NCBI GenBank assembly: GCA_963778385.1
Contig: CAVZUA010000026.1
Span: forward strand, 1 to 64,000
Source: DATARH01 sp963778385
GTDB taxonomy: Bacteria > Pseudomonadota > Alphaproteobacteria > ATCC43930 > CGMCC-115725
Length of the DNA stretch: 64,000 bases
Direction of reading: 5' to 3'
Part shown: piece after piece, positions 25,990 to 35,292 of the stretch
Layout of the letters: each line of letters begins with the position of its first letter
Position numbering within the stretch: position 1 is the stretch's first letter
The notes under the pieces: model-generated
The model's input: the letters and a program-made list of their open reading frames with translations, nothing else
Databases searched by the model: none
Told to the model about the DNA's origin: nothing
Position numbers and translations under genes: made by a program

Positions 25990-27186
25990 ATGAGCCTCGC
26001 ACCCGAGCAAGCGGCGCCGACGGATGTGCGCCAACGTCGGCCGATCCGCGAGATCGTCACCTATTTCCTGCGTCTCGGGTCGATTGGTTTCGGCGGCCCG
26101 GTGGCCCTCGTCGGCCAGATGGAAAGGGAGCTGGTCGACGAGAAGGGCTGGCTGAGCAAAGAGGAGATGCGCGACGCGATCGCCGTTTCCCAGGCTCTGC
26201 CCGGCCCGCTGGCGATCCAGGTCGGCATCTTCATCGCCTATCTGCGCGGTGGCTTCTGGGGTGCCTGGGCCGGCGGCTGGGCGTTCATTCTTCCGAATTT
26301 CCTGATCGTCGCCGCGCTGGGGGCGCTTTACGTCCATTTTGGCGGGCTCAGCTGGATGACCGCGGTCTTCTACGGGGTCAGCCCGGCCGTCATCGCTCTG
26401 ATCCTCCATTCCACCTACCGGCTCGCCAAGCTGGGGATGGAAGACTGGCCGCAATGGGTCGTTGCTGCCGTGTGCTTCGGCGTGACGATCTGGCTGCAGG
26501 CCGAGGTCGCGCTGCTGTTCGTCGGCGCCGGTGTTCTCGGGGTCCTTTATTACGGAACGCTGTCCCGAGGCGCGAAGCCGAGCGCCATGCTCGCGCTGGC
26601 ACCGATTGCCGTCGAAACCAGCAAGGAGCCGACATTCGGCGTGCTCGGTCAGCTCAGTGTCTTTTTCCTCAAGGCGGGGAGCCTGACCTTCGGAAGCGGC
26701 CTCGTCATCGTGCCCTTCCTGGAAAAGGGGCTGGTACAGCAGACCGGTTGGCTCGACGGGCGTGAGTTTCTCGTCGCGGTCGCTGTCGGGATGATGAGCC
26801 CCGGCCCAGTCGTGATCACCGCGACGTTTGTCGGCTACCTCGTCGCCGGCTTTTGGGGTTCGCTCGTCTCGACGGTCTCGATCTTTCTGCCCTCCTTCAT
26901 TCTCATCCTGGTGGTGGCGCCGATCCTCGCGCGGCATCGCGGTAACGCCAACGTGCAAGGCTTCATCAAGGGCGCCTACGCGGCGGCGATCGGCACCATC
27001 CTCGGCGCCTGCGTGTTGCTCGGCAAGATCGCGGTCGGCGACTGGGTCACGGCGCTGATCGCGGCCGCCAGCCTCGCCGTCCTGTTTTGCTGGAAGGTCA
27101 GCAACCCGCTGCTCGTGGGCGCAACCGCGGTTATCGGGCTGATCGCCTTTCCGCTGCTCCAGCCGGCCTGGGTGATGGTGCACTAA
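25990..27186 (+). CDS. chrA: Chromate transporter ChrA
   Basis: 398-residue inner-membrane protein with two homologous CHR domains. The first has LRLGSIGFGGPVALVGQMER and SQALPGPLAIQVGIFIAYLR; the second has FLKAGSLTFGSGLVIVPFLE and VGMMSPGPVVITATFVGYLV. It exports chromate using the proton-motive force. The genes after it (secreted protein, superoxide dismutase-rhodanese, DUF1259) follow with spacings of 3-13 bp or small overlap, giving a likely chromate/oxidative-stress operon. No chrB regulator is seen. Confidence 0.93.
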   Translation: MSLAPEQAAPTDVRQRRPIREIVTYFLRLGSIGFGGPVALVGQMERELVDEKGWLSKEEMRDAIAVSQALPGPLAIQVGIFIAYLRGGFWGAWAGGWAFILPNFLIVAALGALYVHFGGLSWMTAVFYGVSPAVIALILHSTYRLAKLGMEDWPQWVVAAVCFGVTIWLQAEVALLFVGAGVLGVLYYGTLSRGAKPSAMLALAPIAVETSKEPTFGVLGQLSVFFLKAGSLTFGSGLVIVPFLEKGLVQQTGWLDGREFLVAVAVGMMSPGPVVITATFVGYLVAGFWGSLVSTVSIFLPSFILILVVAPILARHRGNANVQGFIKGAYAAAIGTILGACVLLGKIAVGDWVTALIAAASLAVLFCWKVSNPLLVGATAVIGLIAFPLLQPAWVMVH

Positions 27187-27189
27187 GCA

Positions 27190-27849
27190 ATGCGCCGGCG
27201 CCGAGTTGCGGTGGCCGCGATCCTGATAGGGAGCATTCTTATGACGACAAACACCGGTGCCGAGCCCGCCGCCGTCAAGGTCGACATCCTGGCAATGCGG
27301 CCCGGGTTCGAGCCCGATGACTTCACATTCTGGCGCACCGGCGAAGGCGGGGCCGCGGAATGGCGGGTCGTGACCGATCTGTCGGCCCCCGGTCAGCAGG
27401 CGATTGCCCAGACCAGCACCGACAAAACCGGCTATCGCTTTCCACTTGCCGTCTACGAGCCGACCTCGGCGAAAAACGTCGATGTGGTGGTCCGGTTCAA
27501 GCCGGTCGCTGGGGCGGTGGATCAGGCCGGCGGCATCGCCGTGCGGCTGACCACACCGGATGACTACTACGTCGCCCGCGGCAACGCGCTTGAAGACAAC
27601 GTCCGGTTCTATCGCGTCGTGAACGGCAAACGCGAACAGGTCGCGGGCGCCAACATCAAGGTGAGCGCAAAGGAGTGGCACACGCTCGGTCTTCGCGCCG
27701 AGGGCGAGCGCTTCACCGTCACCTATGACGGCAAGGAGCTGTTCTCGGCGCTGGACGCGACCTTTCCCGGTGAGGGCAAGGTGGCGTTGTGGACCAAGGC
27801 CGACAGCGTCACCCATTTCGACGATCTGACCATCCGCAAGCTGCCCTAA
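27190..27849 (+). CDS. Secreted LamG/DUF1080-like protein
   Basis: 219 residues with an N-terminal signal segment (RRRVAVAAILIGSILMTTNT). The rest has alternating beta strands: FTFWRTGEGGAAEWRVV, VVVRFKPVAGAVDQAGGIAV, DDYYVARGNALEDNVRFYRV, KEWHTLGLRAEGERFTVTYD and KVALWTKADSVTHFDDLTI. This order matches the concanavalin-like fold of DUF1080/LamG domains that bind or cut sugars. Its link to chromate resistance is only positional (3 bp after chrA). Confidence 0.7.
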   Translation: MRRRRVAVAAILIGSILMTTNTGAEPAAVKVDILAMRPGFEPDDFTFWRTGEGGAAEWRVVTDLSAPGQQAIAQTSTDKTGYRFPLAVYEPTSAKNVDVVVRFKPVAGAVDQAGGIAVRLTTPDDYYVARGNALEDNVRFYRVVNGKREQVAGANIKVSAKEWHTLGLRAEGERFTVTYDGKELFSALDATFPGEGKVALWTKADSVTHFDDLTIRKLP

Positions 27850-27862
27850 GGGCGGAGGAAAC

Positions 27863-28879
27863 ATGACACCACAAACGAACATCGCCGTCCGGCCGCTGTT
27901 GTTCAAACCGCACCGGCTCAATGGGCTGTCGGACCGGCTGCTCGTCAGCCATTACGAGAACAACTATGGCGGCGCGCTGCAGCGTCTCAACGCCATCAAT
28001 GCCCGGCAGGCTGGGCTTGATTGGAACCAGATGCCGATCTTCGAGATCAATGGGCTGAAGCGCGAGCAGTTGATCGCCGCCGGCTCGGTCGTGCTGCACG
28101 AGGTCTACTTCGACGCCATTGGCGGCGAGGGCGGCGATCCGCCGCCCGGCCCGCTGGCGCGCGCGATCCAGCGGGACTTTGGCAGCATCGCCGCCTGGCG
28201 CGCCGAGTTCACCGCGATGGCCAAGGCGCAGCGCGGCGGTTCGGGCTGGACGATCCTCGTCTGGTCGGACCGTCTCGGGCGCCTCGTCAACCAATGGGCG
28301 GCCGATCACGCGCATGGGTTGCCCGGCGGCGCGCCGATCCTCGCCCTCGATATGTACGAGCATGCCTATCACATCGATTTCGGGGCGCAGGCTGCCGCCT
28401 ATGTCGACCGGCTGATGGACAACCTCGCCTGGGACCGGATCGAGGCGCGTTACCGGCAAGCGACCGGCGAGCCCCTGGTGCCGGGCAACCCATTTTTGCC
28501 GCTGGGGGCGCCCGCCAATGTCGAAGCCCGCATCTCGGCTGAAGAGCTACGGGTGGCGCTCGGCCGGGATACCGATGACCGCCCTGTGCTGCTGGACGTC
28601 TGCCTTCCCATCGATCTTGAGCGGCGCCGCGACATGCTGCCGGGCGCCAGCTTCCATGCGCCCGGCGCGCTGCCGCGGTGGGCGGAGGCGTTGCCGCGCG
28701 ACCGGCCGATCGCCGTCTACTGCATCTACGGATTTCAGGTCAGCGGGGAGACCACGGAAGCGCTGCGGCAGCGCGGCTACGACGCACGTTCTCTGGTTGG
28801 GGGGATCGCGGCCTGGCACGCGATCGGGGGCACCACCGTCCCGCTCGACACGAGCACCTATGAGGAGAAAAAATCATGA
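27863..28879 (+). CDS. Fe/Mn superoxide dismutase fused to rhodanese domain (ChrC-like)
   Basis: 338 residues. Residues ~15-200 are an iron/manganese superoxide dismutase: SDRLLVSHYENNYGGAL, LHEVYFDAIGGEG, GGSGWTILVWSDRLGRL and the metal-binding LALDMYEHAYHIDFG. Residues ~225-330 are a rhodanese domain with a Cys loop AVYCIYGFQVSG and SLVGGIAAWHAIGG. Superoxide dismutases are known partners of ChrA (ChrC), removing superoxide formed during Cr(VI) reduction. The rhodanese part could handle sulfane sulfur. The stop overlaps the next start by 4 bp. Confidence 0.88.
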   Translation: MTPQTNIAVRPLLFKPHRLNGLSDRLLVSHYENNYGGALQRLNAINARQAGLDWNQMPIFEINGLKREQLIAAGSVVLHEVYFDAIGGEGGDPPPGPLARAIQRDFGSIAAWRAEFTAMAKAQRGGSGWTILVWSDRLGRLVNQWAADHAHGLPGGAPILALDMYEHAYHIDFGAQAAAYVDRLMDNLAWDRIEARYRQATGEPLVPGNPFLPLGAPANVEARISAEELRVALGRDTDDRPVLLDVCLPIDLERRRDMLPGASFHAPGALPRWAEALPRDRPIAVYCIYGFQVSGETTEALRQRGYDARSLVGGIAAWHAIGGTTVPLDTSTYEEKKS

Positions 28880-29346
28880 CTTGGCTGCGGGTCATTCCCG
28901 TCGCCGTGCCGGCCCTTTTTGCCACTGCCCTCGCGACAACCTCGGCGGCAGCGCCACCTTGGGACAAGGTCGCCGACGCGCAGGGAAAGCCCGGCGCGGT
29001 GATGGCGGGCGGGATCTATAGGGTCGGCCTGCCGCGTACCGACTTGAATGTGACGCTCGACGGCGTCGAACTGAAACCGGGGTTCGCCTTGGGTAGCTGG
29101 GTCGCCTTCGAGCCGGAGGGCGATCAGGCGATGGTGATGGGCGATCTGGTACTGACCGAGACCGAGGTCAGCCCGGTCATGCAAAAGCTCGTGGAGAAGG
29201 GCTTCGACATCACCGCCCTGCATAGTCACATGCTGAACGAGGAGCCGCGGCTCTTCTTCATGCATTTCTGGGCCAATGACGACGCGCAGAAACTGGCGAA
29301 GGGTCTGCGCGCAGCACTCGACAAGATCGATGTGGCGCACGGCTGA
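28876..29346 (+). CDS. Secreted single-repeat DUF1259 protein
   Basis: 156 residues with a signal peptide (MTWLRVIPVAVPALFATALA, cut near TTSAAA). The mature part contains DVTLDGVELKPGFALGSWV-like sequence, MVMGDLVLTETEVSPVMQKL and ITALHSHMLNEEPRLFFMHF, the core of DUF1259 (LpqO-like) proteins. Family members usually have two such repeats (~290 residues); this has only one. Function unknown; such genes often sit beside chromate-resistance genes. It overlaps the dismutase gene by 4 bp. Confidence 0.8.
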   Translation: MTWLRVIPVAVPALFATALATTSAAAPPWDKVADAQGKPGAVMAGGIYRVGLPRTDLNVTLDGVELKPGFALGSWVAFEPEGDQAMVMGDLVLTETEVSPVMQKLVEKGFDITALHSHMLNEEPRLFFMHFWANDDAQKLAKGLRAALDKIDVAHG

Positions 29347-29412
29347 CACCGGGCGGGCGGAAGCCGCGTCGAGGCGCACCCTGGCGCTCCGATGCGCCCT
29401 GGGGGCGTGAAG

Positions 29413-30396
29413 ATGTCGGGGCGTGTCCTCCTCCTGGCCGCCGCGCTTTCTGCGGCGGCCGGCGTGGCGTGCGCGGCGGACCCGCCCTTGGCGCTGGAAG
29501 CAAAAATCCCTCTGGGCGCGGTCAGCGGCCGGATCGACCATCTCGCCGTCTCCCTCAAACGGCAGCTCCTGTTCGTGGCGGAGCTGGGGAATGACAGTCT
29601 CGGGGTCGTCGACCTCGCGGCGCAAAAGCTTCGGGCTACCGTTACCGACCTCAGCGAACCGCAAGGCGTCGGCTACGAACCGGACAGCGATACGGTGTAT
29701 GTCGCGAATGCGGGCGACGGGTCGGTGCGGGTCTTTCGCGGCGAGGATCTCGCCCCGATTGGCCGCATCGATCTCGGCGACGATGCCGACAATGTGCGTA
29801 TCGACAGGGCGCGAAAGCGCGTGCTGGTGGGGCACGGCAAAGGCGCCATTGCGGTAATCGATCCGGCCGCGCGCGCGAAAGTGGCCGATTACCGCCTCCG
29901 CGGGCATCCCGAGGGTTTTCAGATCGACGGCGACGGGACGCGGCTGTTCGTGAACGTGCCGGATACCCACGAAGTCGCGATCGTCGATCTTCCCGGTGGT
30001 GACATTCGCACGACGCCGGTTGGCGGTCTGCGCGGCAATTTTCCTTTGGCCGTCGATACAGGGACAGAGCGCATTCTGGTGGTGTTCCGGTCTCCGCCCA
30101 CACTCGCGGCGCTGTCGAGCACCGACGGGCACATGGTGGCGAAGACCGATACGTGCGGCGACGCGGATGACGTTTTTGCCGATCAGAAGCGCGGGCGCGT
30201 CTATGTGAGTTGCGGCGACGGGTTCGTCGACGTGTTCGAGCGGCGCGATGACGGTTACGCGCGGCTCGGCCGCGTGCCGACTGCATTGGGCGCACGCACA
30301 TCGCTGTTCGTGCCTGAACTCGACCGGCTGTTTGTCGCGGTCCGGAGTTCGGGGCGAGAGCCGGCGGCGGTTTGGGTGTTCCGGCCGCCACCATAA
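29413..30396 (+). CDS. Periplasmic YncE-like beta-propeller protein
   Basis: 327 residues with signal peptide MSGRVLLLAAALSAAAGVAC. Repeats of propeller blades are clear: LLFVAELGNDSLGVVDL, DTVYVANAGDGSVRVF, KRVLVGHGKGAIAVIDP, RLFVNVPDTHEVAIVDL, GRVYVSCGDGFVDVFE. Start chosen at ATG 29413 because it begins the signal peptide; an in-frame start at 29392 would add seven residues. Likely a scaffold or ligand-binding propeller; no catalytic role can be assigned. Confidence 0.85.
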   Translation: MSGRVLLLAAALSAAAGVACAADPPLALEAKIPLGAVSGRIDHLAVSLKRQLLFVAELGNDSLGVVDLAAQKLRATVTDLSEPQGVGYEPDSDTVYVANAGDGSVRVFRGEDLAPIGRIDLGDDADNVRIDRARKRVLVGHGKGAIAVIDPAARAKVADYRLRGHPEGFQIDGDGTRLFVNVPDTHEVAIVDLPGGDIRTTPVGGLRGNFPLAVDTGTERILVVFRSPPTLAALSSTDGHMVAKTDTCGDADDVFADQKRGRVYVSCGDGFVDVFERRDDGYARLGRVPTALGARTSLFVPELDRLFVAVRSSGREPAAVWVFRPPP

Positions 30397-30489
30397 CGGT
30401 CGAACCGCAAATCTTGGGGATCCGGCAGCCTCCCCTTCAGATGGCGACAACCATCAAAGCGCTGATCACTTTCGAGTGAAGAGCCATCG

Positions 30490-31734
30490 ATGGTTGGTTT
30501 GGATTCCGCACAGACGAAGCGATTTACCCGCCGGCATATTCTCAGTGTCACGGCGGGCGCCGCGGGGGCTGGCGTTTATGCAGCCGGCGGTCCTGCGCGA
30601 GCCGCGGATGTCGCTGGCGGTCCGCCAGCCGCGGCGCTGCCGATCGACCCGGTTACGGTCAGGCGCCGCGGCGTCGGCCTCCGAGGCTACGATCCCGACC
30701 GCGCCTTCACCGGCTTTACGTTGTTCAGCCCACTGCCTAGCGACAACCGGACCGTCTACCTGATCGATATGCTGGGAAACGTCGTCCACACCTGGACCAT
30801 GCCCTATCCGCCGGGCCAGTCCGGCTACCTGACCGAGCGCGGGACGCTGTTCTACAACGGGCAAATCCCGAACGAGAGCCACGTCGGCCGCGCCCCGTAT
30901 CGAGCCGGCTCGGCGCTGGAGATGACCTGGGATGGTCGCATTCTCTGGGAGGTAAAGCATCCCGACCACAACCATGACGGCATCCGATTACGGAATGGCA
31001 ACGTCCTGCTGATCTGCCAGAAGCCGTTGCCGGAGGGGTTCGCGGCCAAGGTCCAGGGCGGCCGACCCGGCACCGAATACGACGACGGCAAGATGGATGC
31101 GCCTTACCTCGTTGAACTGACCACCGGCGGCAAGCCGGTGTGGGAATGGCGAAGCTGGGACCACCTCGATCCCACTGCCGACGCGATCACCGCGGTGCAG
31201 GACGACCGCGATGTCTGGACTGTCGGTAACGGCGTCTCGGAAACGCCCGACGGGAACCTCCTTCTCAGCTTCCGCGACATTTCGACGGTGGTGATGATCA
31301 ACCGTCAGACCAGTGCGATCGATTGGAAGCTCGGCGCGCCGCCGCTTGCCGGCCAGCATGCGCCCTACATGCTCGCGAACGGGCATATCCTCCTGTTCGA
31401 TAACGGCCCGCATCGGCTGGACCAGTCGTTTCCGCATTCCCGGGTTCTCGAAATCGACCCGGCGACCAAGCAAATTGTGTGGAAATACCAGGAAACACGT
31501 CTTGCCGACTTCTTCAGCCCACGGCTTTCAAACGCCCAGCGTCTGCCGAACGGTAATACCCTGATCAACGAGGGCTGGTTCGGCCGGTTCTTCGAGGTCA
31601 CCCCTGACGGGACGGTCGTGTGGGAATACGTGAACCCCTATTTCGGGGCGCGTCAGAAGCTGGTCACCAACGCCGTGCAACGCGCCTATCGCTACAGCGC
31701 GGAAGAGATCGCCAGGGCGCACGCGGCGATCTAA
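30490..31734 (+). CDS. Tat-exported arylsulfotransferase-like (ASST) protein
   Basis: 414 residues. A twin-arginine signal (TKRFTRRHILSVTAGAAGAG ending PARA) is followed by a propeller with GYTLFSPL-like start, VYLIDMLGNVVHTW, HDGIRLRNGNVLLICQ, VWEWRSWDHLDP, SAIDWKLGAPP and GNTLINEGWFGRFFEV. These repeating W/D-x-G-x-V-H-x-W blades are characteristic of ASST enzymes, which move sulfate between phenols. Which conserved His acts as nucleophile cannot be fixed here. It is periplasmic. It lies 94 bp after the YncE-like gene. Confidence 0.82.
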   Translation: MVGLDSAQTKRFTRRHILSVTAGAAGAGVYAAGGPARAADVAGGPPAAALPIDPVTVRRRGVGLRGYDPDRAFTGFTLFSPLPSDNRTVYLIDMLGNVVHTWTMPYPPGQSGYLTERGTLFYNGQIPNESHVGRAPYRAGSALEMTWDGRILWEVKHPDHNHDGIRLRNGNVLLICQKPLPEGFAAKVQGGRPGTEYDDGKMDAPYLVELTTGGKPVWEWRSWDHLDPTADAITAVQDDRDVWTVGNGVSETPDGNLLLSFRDISTVVMINRQTSAIDWKLGAPPLAGQHAPYMLANGHILLFDNGPHRLDQSFPHSRVLEIDPATKQIVWKYQETRLADFFSPRLSNAQRLPNGNTLINEGWFGRFFEVTPDGTVVWEYVNPYFGARQKLVTNAVQRAYRYSAEEIARAHAAI

Positions 31735-32360
31735 CATTCGATCTGCGGGCGGAGGCGCACGTAGTGAACGACCGGTCGACCGGCTAAAGGCGATCAAGTG
31801 CGTTAGGAATAGCCGCTAGGGTAGGAATGAGCCGGTCAGTGGACTTGGCTCGGACGATCGCCTAAGAATGCACCTCGAAGTATAATGCGTAGTGGTGAGT
31901 TCCCCTTATGAGGACTGTAGTTTCAATCCAGGCGTTGCGAGCTATCGCCGCGCTCAGTGTGGTTCTGTGTCATTGCTTTAAGTATTATGGCCAGGCGATA
32001 AACGGGAGCCCCATCGGCCAGTGGGATCGCTTGGGCAGCGGCGTTGACTTGTTCTTCGTGATCTCAGGCTTCGTCATGGTCTACTCGTCAGGGCCATTGT
32101 TTGGTGCTCAGGGCGGCCCGCTGACCTTTATGCGCCACCGACTCGCGCGCATCGTGCCCCTCTATTGGGCCGCGACAACCATCTGGCTCTTGCTTGGCCA
32201 GCCCTTTCATACGACCGAGCTCCTCGGCTCCTACTTCTTCATTCCCTATCCGAGCTTCGGCTTTAACCCACTCTACGGGGTAGGCTGGACGCTGAATTTC
32301 GAGATGCTGTTTTACACAGTGTTTTCGGTTTGTTTGCTCTTCCGAAAGGCGCAAGCCCTA

Positions 32361-33596
32361 GTCGGCCGAGTTGTTCATAGTGCGGGGTACAACCTGCTCA
32401 GTTTGACCCGCGCGTCGGCGGTGGTGAACTGCCAATTCGCCTTGGCGTGCTTCCTGTTGCGGTCAGCTTCCCATGCCTCGACTTCGTCCTTCAACACCCG
32501 CTGATCGGGGATGCGGCGGTCGAGGCATTGGGAGGAGAGAACGCTGAGTTCAGATTCCGCCATGTCGAGCCAACTCCCGTGTTTTGGTGTGTAGTGCCAC
32601 TCGAACCGTTCGACGAGCCGGCGGGCTTCGGCGGGGGGAAAGGCTTCGTACAGCGAAGCTGGCTTGTGCGTGTTCAGGTTGTCCTGGACGAGCACGATTT
32701 TTGCTGAACCGGGGAAGTGCGTGTCGGATAATTCCTTGAGCACCTGGGCATAATCCATCGCCGTGTGACGGTCGGTGACCTTGACGTGCCGCCAGCCTTC
32801 CAGTGGCGCGAACATCATGAACAGATTGGCCGTCCCATTGCGTCGGTATTCGTAATCGTGCCGGCCGGGCCGTCCGGGTTTCGCCGCGATCGGCACGCGC
32901 GTTTCGGCAATGAGTTGCTTTGAGGTCTCGTCGAGGCAGACCAGGGGACGTTGCCGATCATAGGGCCGTTGATAAACCTCCAAGACGTCTTCCATGGCGG
33001 CAACAAAGGCGGCGTTGGCGTCCGGCGGGATGACCCATTGCTGCTTCAGATGCGGCTTGAGAGTGTTTTTTTCAGCGTCCGCCCGATCGTGTTGTCGCTG
33101 GCCCGTTCGACGATCTTCAGTTCGACGACCGCCTCTTCCAACAGTTGCAATGTCCAGCGTGCGCGGCCGGCCGGCGGTTTGGAACAGGCCAACGCGATTA
33201 ACCTGGCCTCGGCCGCCCCATCGAAGATCCGCCGCCTCGCCGAATTCGCCGAATGCTTGCGAATCAGGGCCGCCTCCAACCCCTCTTCGACCAGCCGCTG
33301 GCGCGTCCTGGCAACCGTGGCGACACTGGTCTCGAGCGCCGCTGCAATCTCGCTGTCGCTCCAGCCTTCACCACCGTCCGAGGTATCGGCTTTCAACAGA
33401 ATGCGGGCCTTCAGCAGCTTTTGTGCCGGATGTTTCCCGCTATGGATAAGGGCGTTGAGCTTCTCCCGCTCCGTATCGCTGAGTGTCACAATGTATTTCT
33501 TTACTGCGCTCTCTTTGCTGCCCACGTCTCCGCTCCGTCGCTGGTGACGCGGACATCGATTCAGAGAACCCTCACAAAATCAATGACGGAAGCGAC
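32361..33596 (-). mobile_element. IS630-family insertion sequence
   Basis: 1,236 bp inserted at a TA, which is present at both borders (32359-32360 and 33597-33598), the target duplication of IS630/Tc1-mariner elements. Both tips start TAGTCG (inward) and share about 17 of the first 32 bases. It carries a two-frame transposase and interrupts an acyltransferase gene. Confidence 0.9.
32375..33525 (-). CDS. IS630-family transposase (two frames, likely -1 frameshift)
   Basis: The first frame (33525 to 33046, 159 residues) holds the helix-turn-helix domain: KYIVTLSDTEREKLNALIHS, SDSEIAAALETSVATVART and WTLQLLEEAVVELK. It ends just after a run of seven A (T7 on the plus strand at 33066-33072). A -1 slip there continues as TLKPHLKQQWVIPPDANAAF into the DDE core: VCLDETSKQLIAETR (first Asp), IVLVQDNLNTHKPASLYEAF (second Asp) and HGSWLDMAESELSVLSSQCL (Glu). 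It ends at 32375. A slippery A7 joining two frames is normal in this family, so the gene is probably functional. Confidence 0.88.
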
Positions 33597-34171
33597 TAGC
33601 CTTGCTTGCTGGTGTGCTGCTTGGCGGTGTGTTGCTCGGACAGCTCGTCACGATGCCCTTTGCTGCCCTGAGCCTGTGGACCAATCCCCTTGTCCTGGAG
33701 TTCCTGATCGGCGCGGCTATAGCCCTGGTGTTTCAGCGCGGCGTGGTGTTGCCAGCTTGGGTGAGGGCCGGATTGATCCTGTCTGCAGTAGGCATGCTTA
33801 GCCTGTACGGTGACCCCATTGCCTCGCCCATACCGCAGTTTGCCCCCTGGCGTTGGGTTCAGTGGGGCATACCAGCCGCGGCCATTGTGGCAGGCTCAGT
33901 CTTGGGGTCGCAGCGCTGGCTGCAGGGTAGGTTTGGTCGTATTGCCAGCCTGCTCGGAGACGCGTCCTATTCGCTCTACCTGCTGCATATCCTGGTGCTG
34001 CATTTCTTCCTGCCCCCGGTCTTTGCTCAGCAGCAGCCGCTCTATCTTGTGGCCGGGTTCGTGGTCGCGGTGGGGCTGTCGCTGGTGAGCTATCGCTACT
34101 TCGAGCGGCCAATCACCAATCTGCTAAAAAAGCCGACAAGGGTAAGCAACCCCCTGCCGGCTACAGCTTAG

Positions 34172-34528
34172 TGCAATTGATTGCAGGTTACGCCGGCGGC
34201 CGCATCAGGCTAACTGGCAAGATCAGCTTCGGCGATGTCCAAGGCCAACTCGATCATTCAAGCGTGCGGCAAAGACAATTGGGTCACGGAGGGCTGAGCG
34301 ATGGTCAATCATCCCCTTCGCAGCAAAAAGCGCACATGGCACGCCGAAGCTCGGCGTCGCATCGTCGAAGGTCGCCTTTGGGCAAAGTCGGCCGACCACC
34401 TCAGCCGCGGTGGCAGCAACTCGGGATCGACCCTTGCCGGGTGGAGGAGATTCCCTTGTTGGCGCCGAGCCATTACTGTCGAGAGTAGCGTCGCCGCTCA
34501 AGCGGTCTGACCAAACCGATGCGCGGGA
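34172..34528. other. Intergenic, nothing recognised
   Basis: 350 bp between the split acyltransferase and the protease fragment. Short open frames here show no protein-like features. Confidence 0.35.
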
Positions 34529-34996
34529 CTAATACCCAAATGCGCTGGCCGGCACCGCGACATTGGCTTTGGCGGTCGCGCCGATATTGATACCGATCAC
34601 GGCCCAACTCTCGCCTTGCCGCATCAGCAATGGGCTTCCGCTTGTGCAGCGGGTCGCGTCGCAGTTGTGAGCGATGAGCGTCCGGCCACCGGCCTTCGCG
34701 GTGCCGATGATGTGGCACGACAGGTCCGCCATTAAAATCTGCGCGCGATCCTGATTGTAGCCCGCCAACGCGGCTGCCGTGCCGGGAGGTGGCAGCTCTG
34801 TCGCGACCGGTAACGGAGCAACGAGGCCAGGGATCACACAGTCCAGCTCCAACCACGCCCAATCGGAACCTTGCGGTCCAGCTTTGATGCCGTTGAACCC
34901 CGCCCCCACCGTGTATCGCATGACCATGCAGTGCCAGCGGTAGCCGCCGGGATTGTAGCCGATCAGAACGTGCAGCGACCCGGCTTGCAGCAGGGC
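34529..34996 (-). pseudogene. Trypsin-like serine protease, N-terminus missing
   Basis: The readable part gives SLHVLIGYNPGGYRWHCMVM, then GSDWAWLELD (catalytic Asp region) and HNCDATRCTSGSPLLMRQGE with WAVIGINIG (catalytic Ser in the G-T/D-SGSP position, here CTSGSP). This is the C-terminal two-thirds of an S1-type peptidase. The N-terminal part with the TAAHC histidine is missing; upstream sequence near 35000-35290 belongs to the flank of the IS110-family transposase, which probably removed it. Confidence 0.6.
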
Positions 34997-35292
34997 TAGT
35001 CTCTTATGTCCCCCGTCAAGGCTAAAGCAACAGCTTGCCGGTACGGCCCCGGGGAGTGAGGTCGGTTTGGAGTAGCTGAAGGCTGTACAGGGCTGGAGAC
35101 GGAGCTTGAGACGACGGTTGATCAGGCTCTTATCCGCGGGTTGGTTACCGCCTTCCGTGTCTTCGTCTCGGGGCTTTCCTCAGTCTAAAGGACGGGCGTC
35201 GGACGAGGTAGTCCGGCCACATGACTAGCGACGGGAGTTCCCCACCGTGGCTCCGCCCCCGGCACTGTGCAGCCGTAGCGGGCGGGGTGGCT
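34997..35292. other. Non-coding flank of IS110-family transposase
   Basis: 300 bp between the protease fragment and the transposase stop, without a credible gene. In IS110/IS1111 elements a structured guide ('bridge') RNA is encoded next to the transposase, on one side or the other by group. This stretch or the 100 bp upstream of 36402 is the place to look. Confidence 0.35.

Larger units (their letters stand above)
31908..34171 (+). pseudogene. Acyltransferase 3 gene split by an IS630-family insertion
   Basis: The 5' part (31908-32360) encodes VSIQALRAIAALSVVLCHC, FFVISGFVMVYSS, MRHRLARIVPLYWAATTIWL and YGVGWTLNFEMLFYTVF, the N-terminal half of the membrane acyltransferase 3 (OafA-like) family. 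The 3' part (33599-34171) encodes the remaining membrane helices, with FGRIASLLGDASYSLYLLHI and YFERPITNLLKK. Joining base 32360 to 33599 restores the frame exactly (...AQAL then ALLAGVLL...), giving about 341 residues. The intact gene would O-acylate surface sugars. It is now inactive unless the IS excises. Confidence 0.9.

Noticed and set aside
25879..27921. 680-residue minus-strand frame opposite chrA
   Set aside because: Low-complexity charged sequence; chrA and its downstream gene on the plus strand have clear family motifs.
34172..34528. Small plus-strand frame at 34301 as a gene
   Set aside because: Arg/Trp/Ser-rich sequence without motif or ribosome site in a region between mobile elements.
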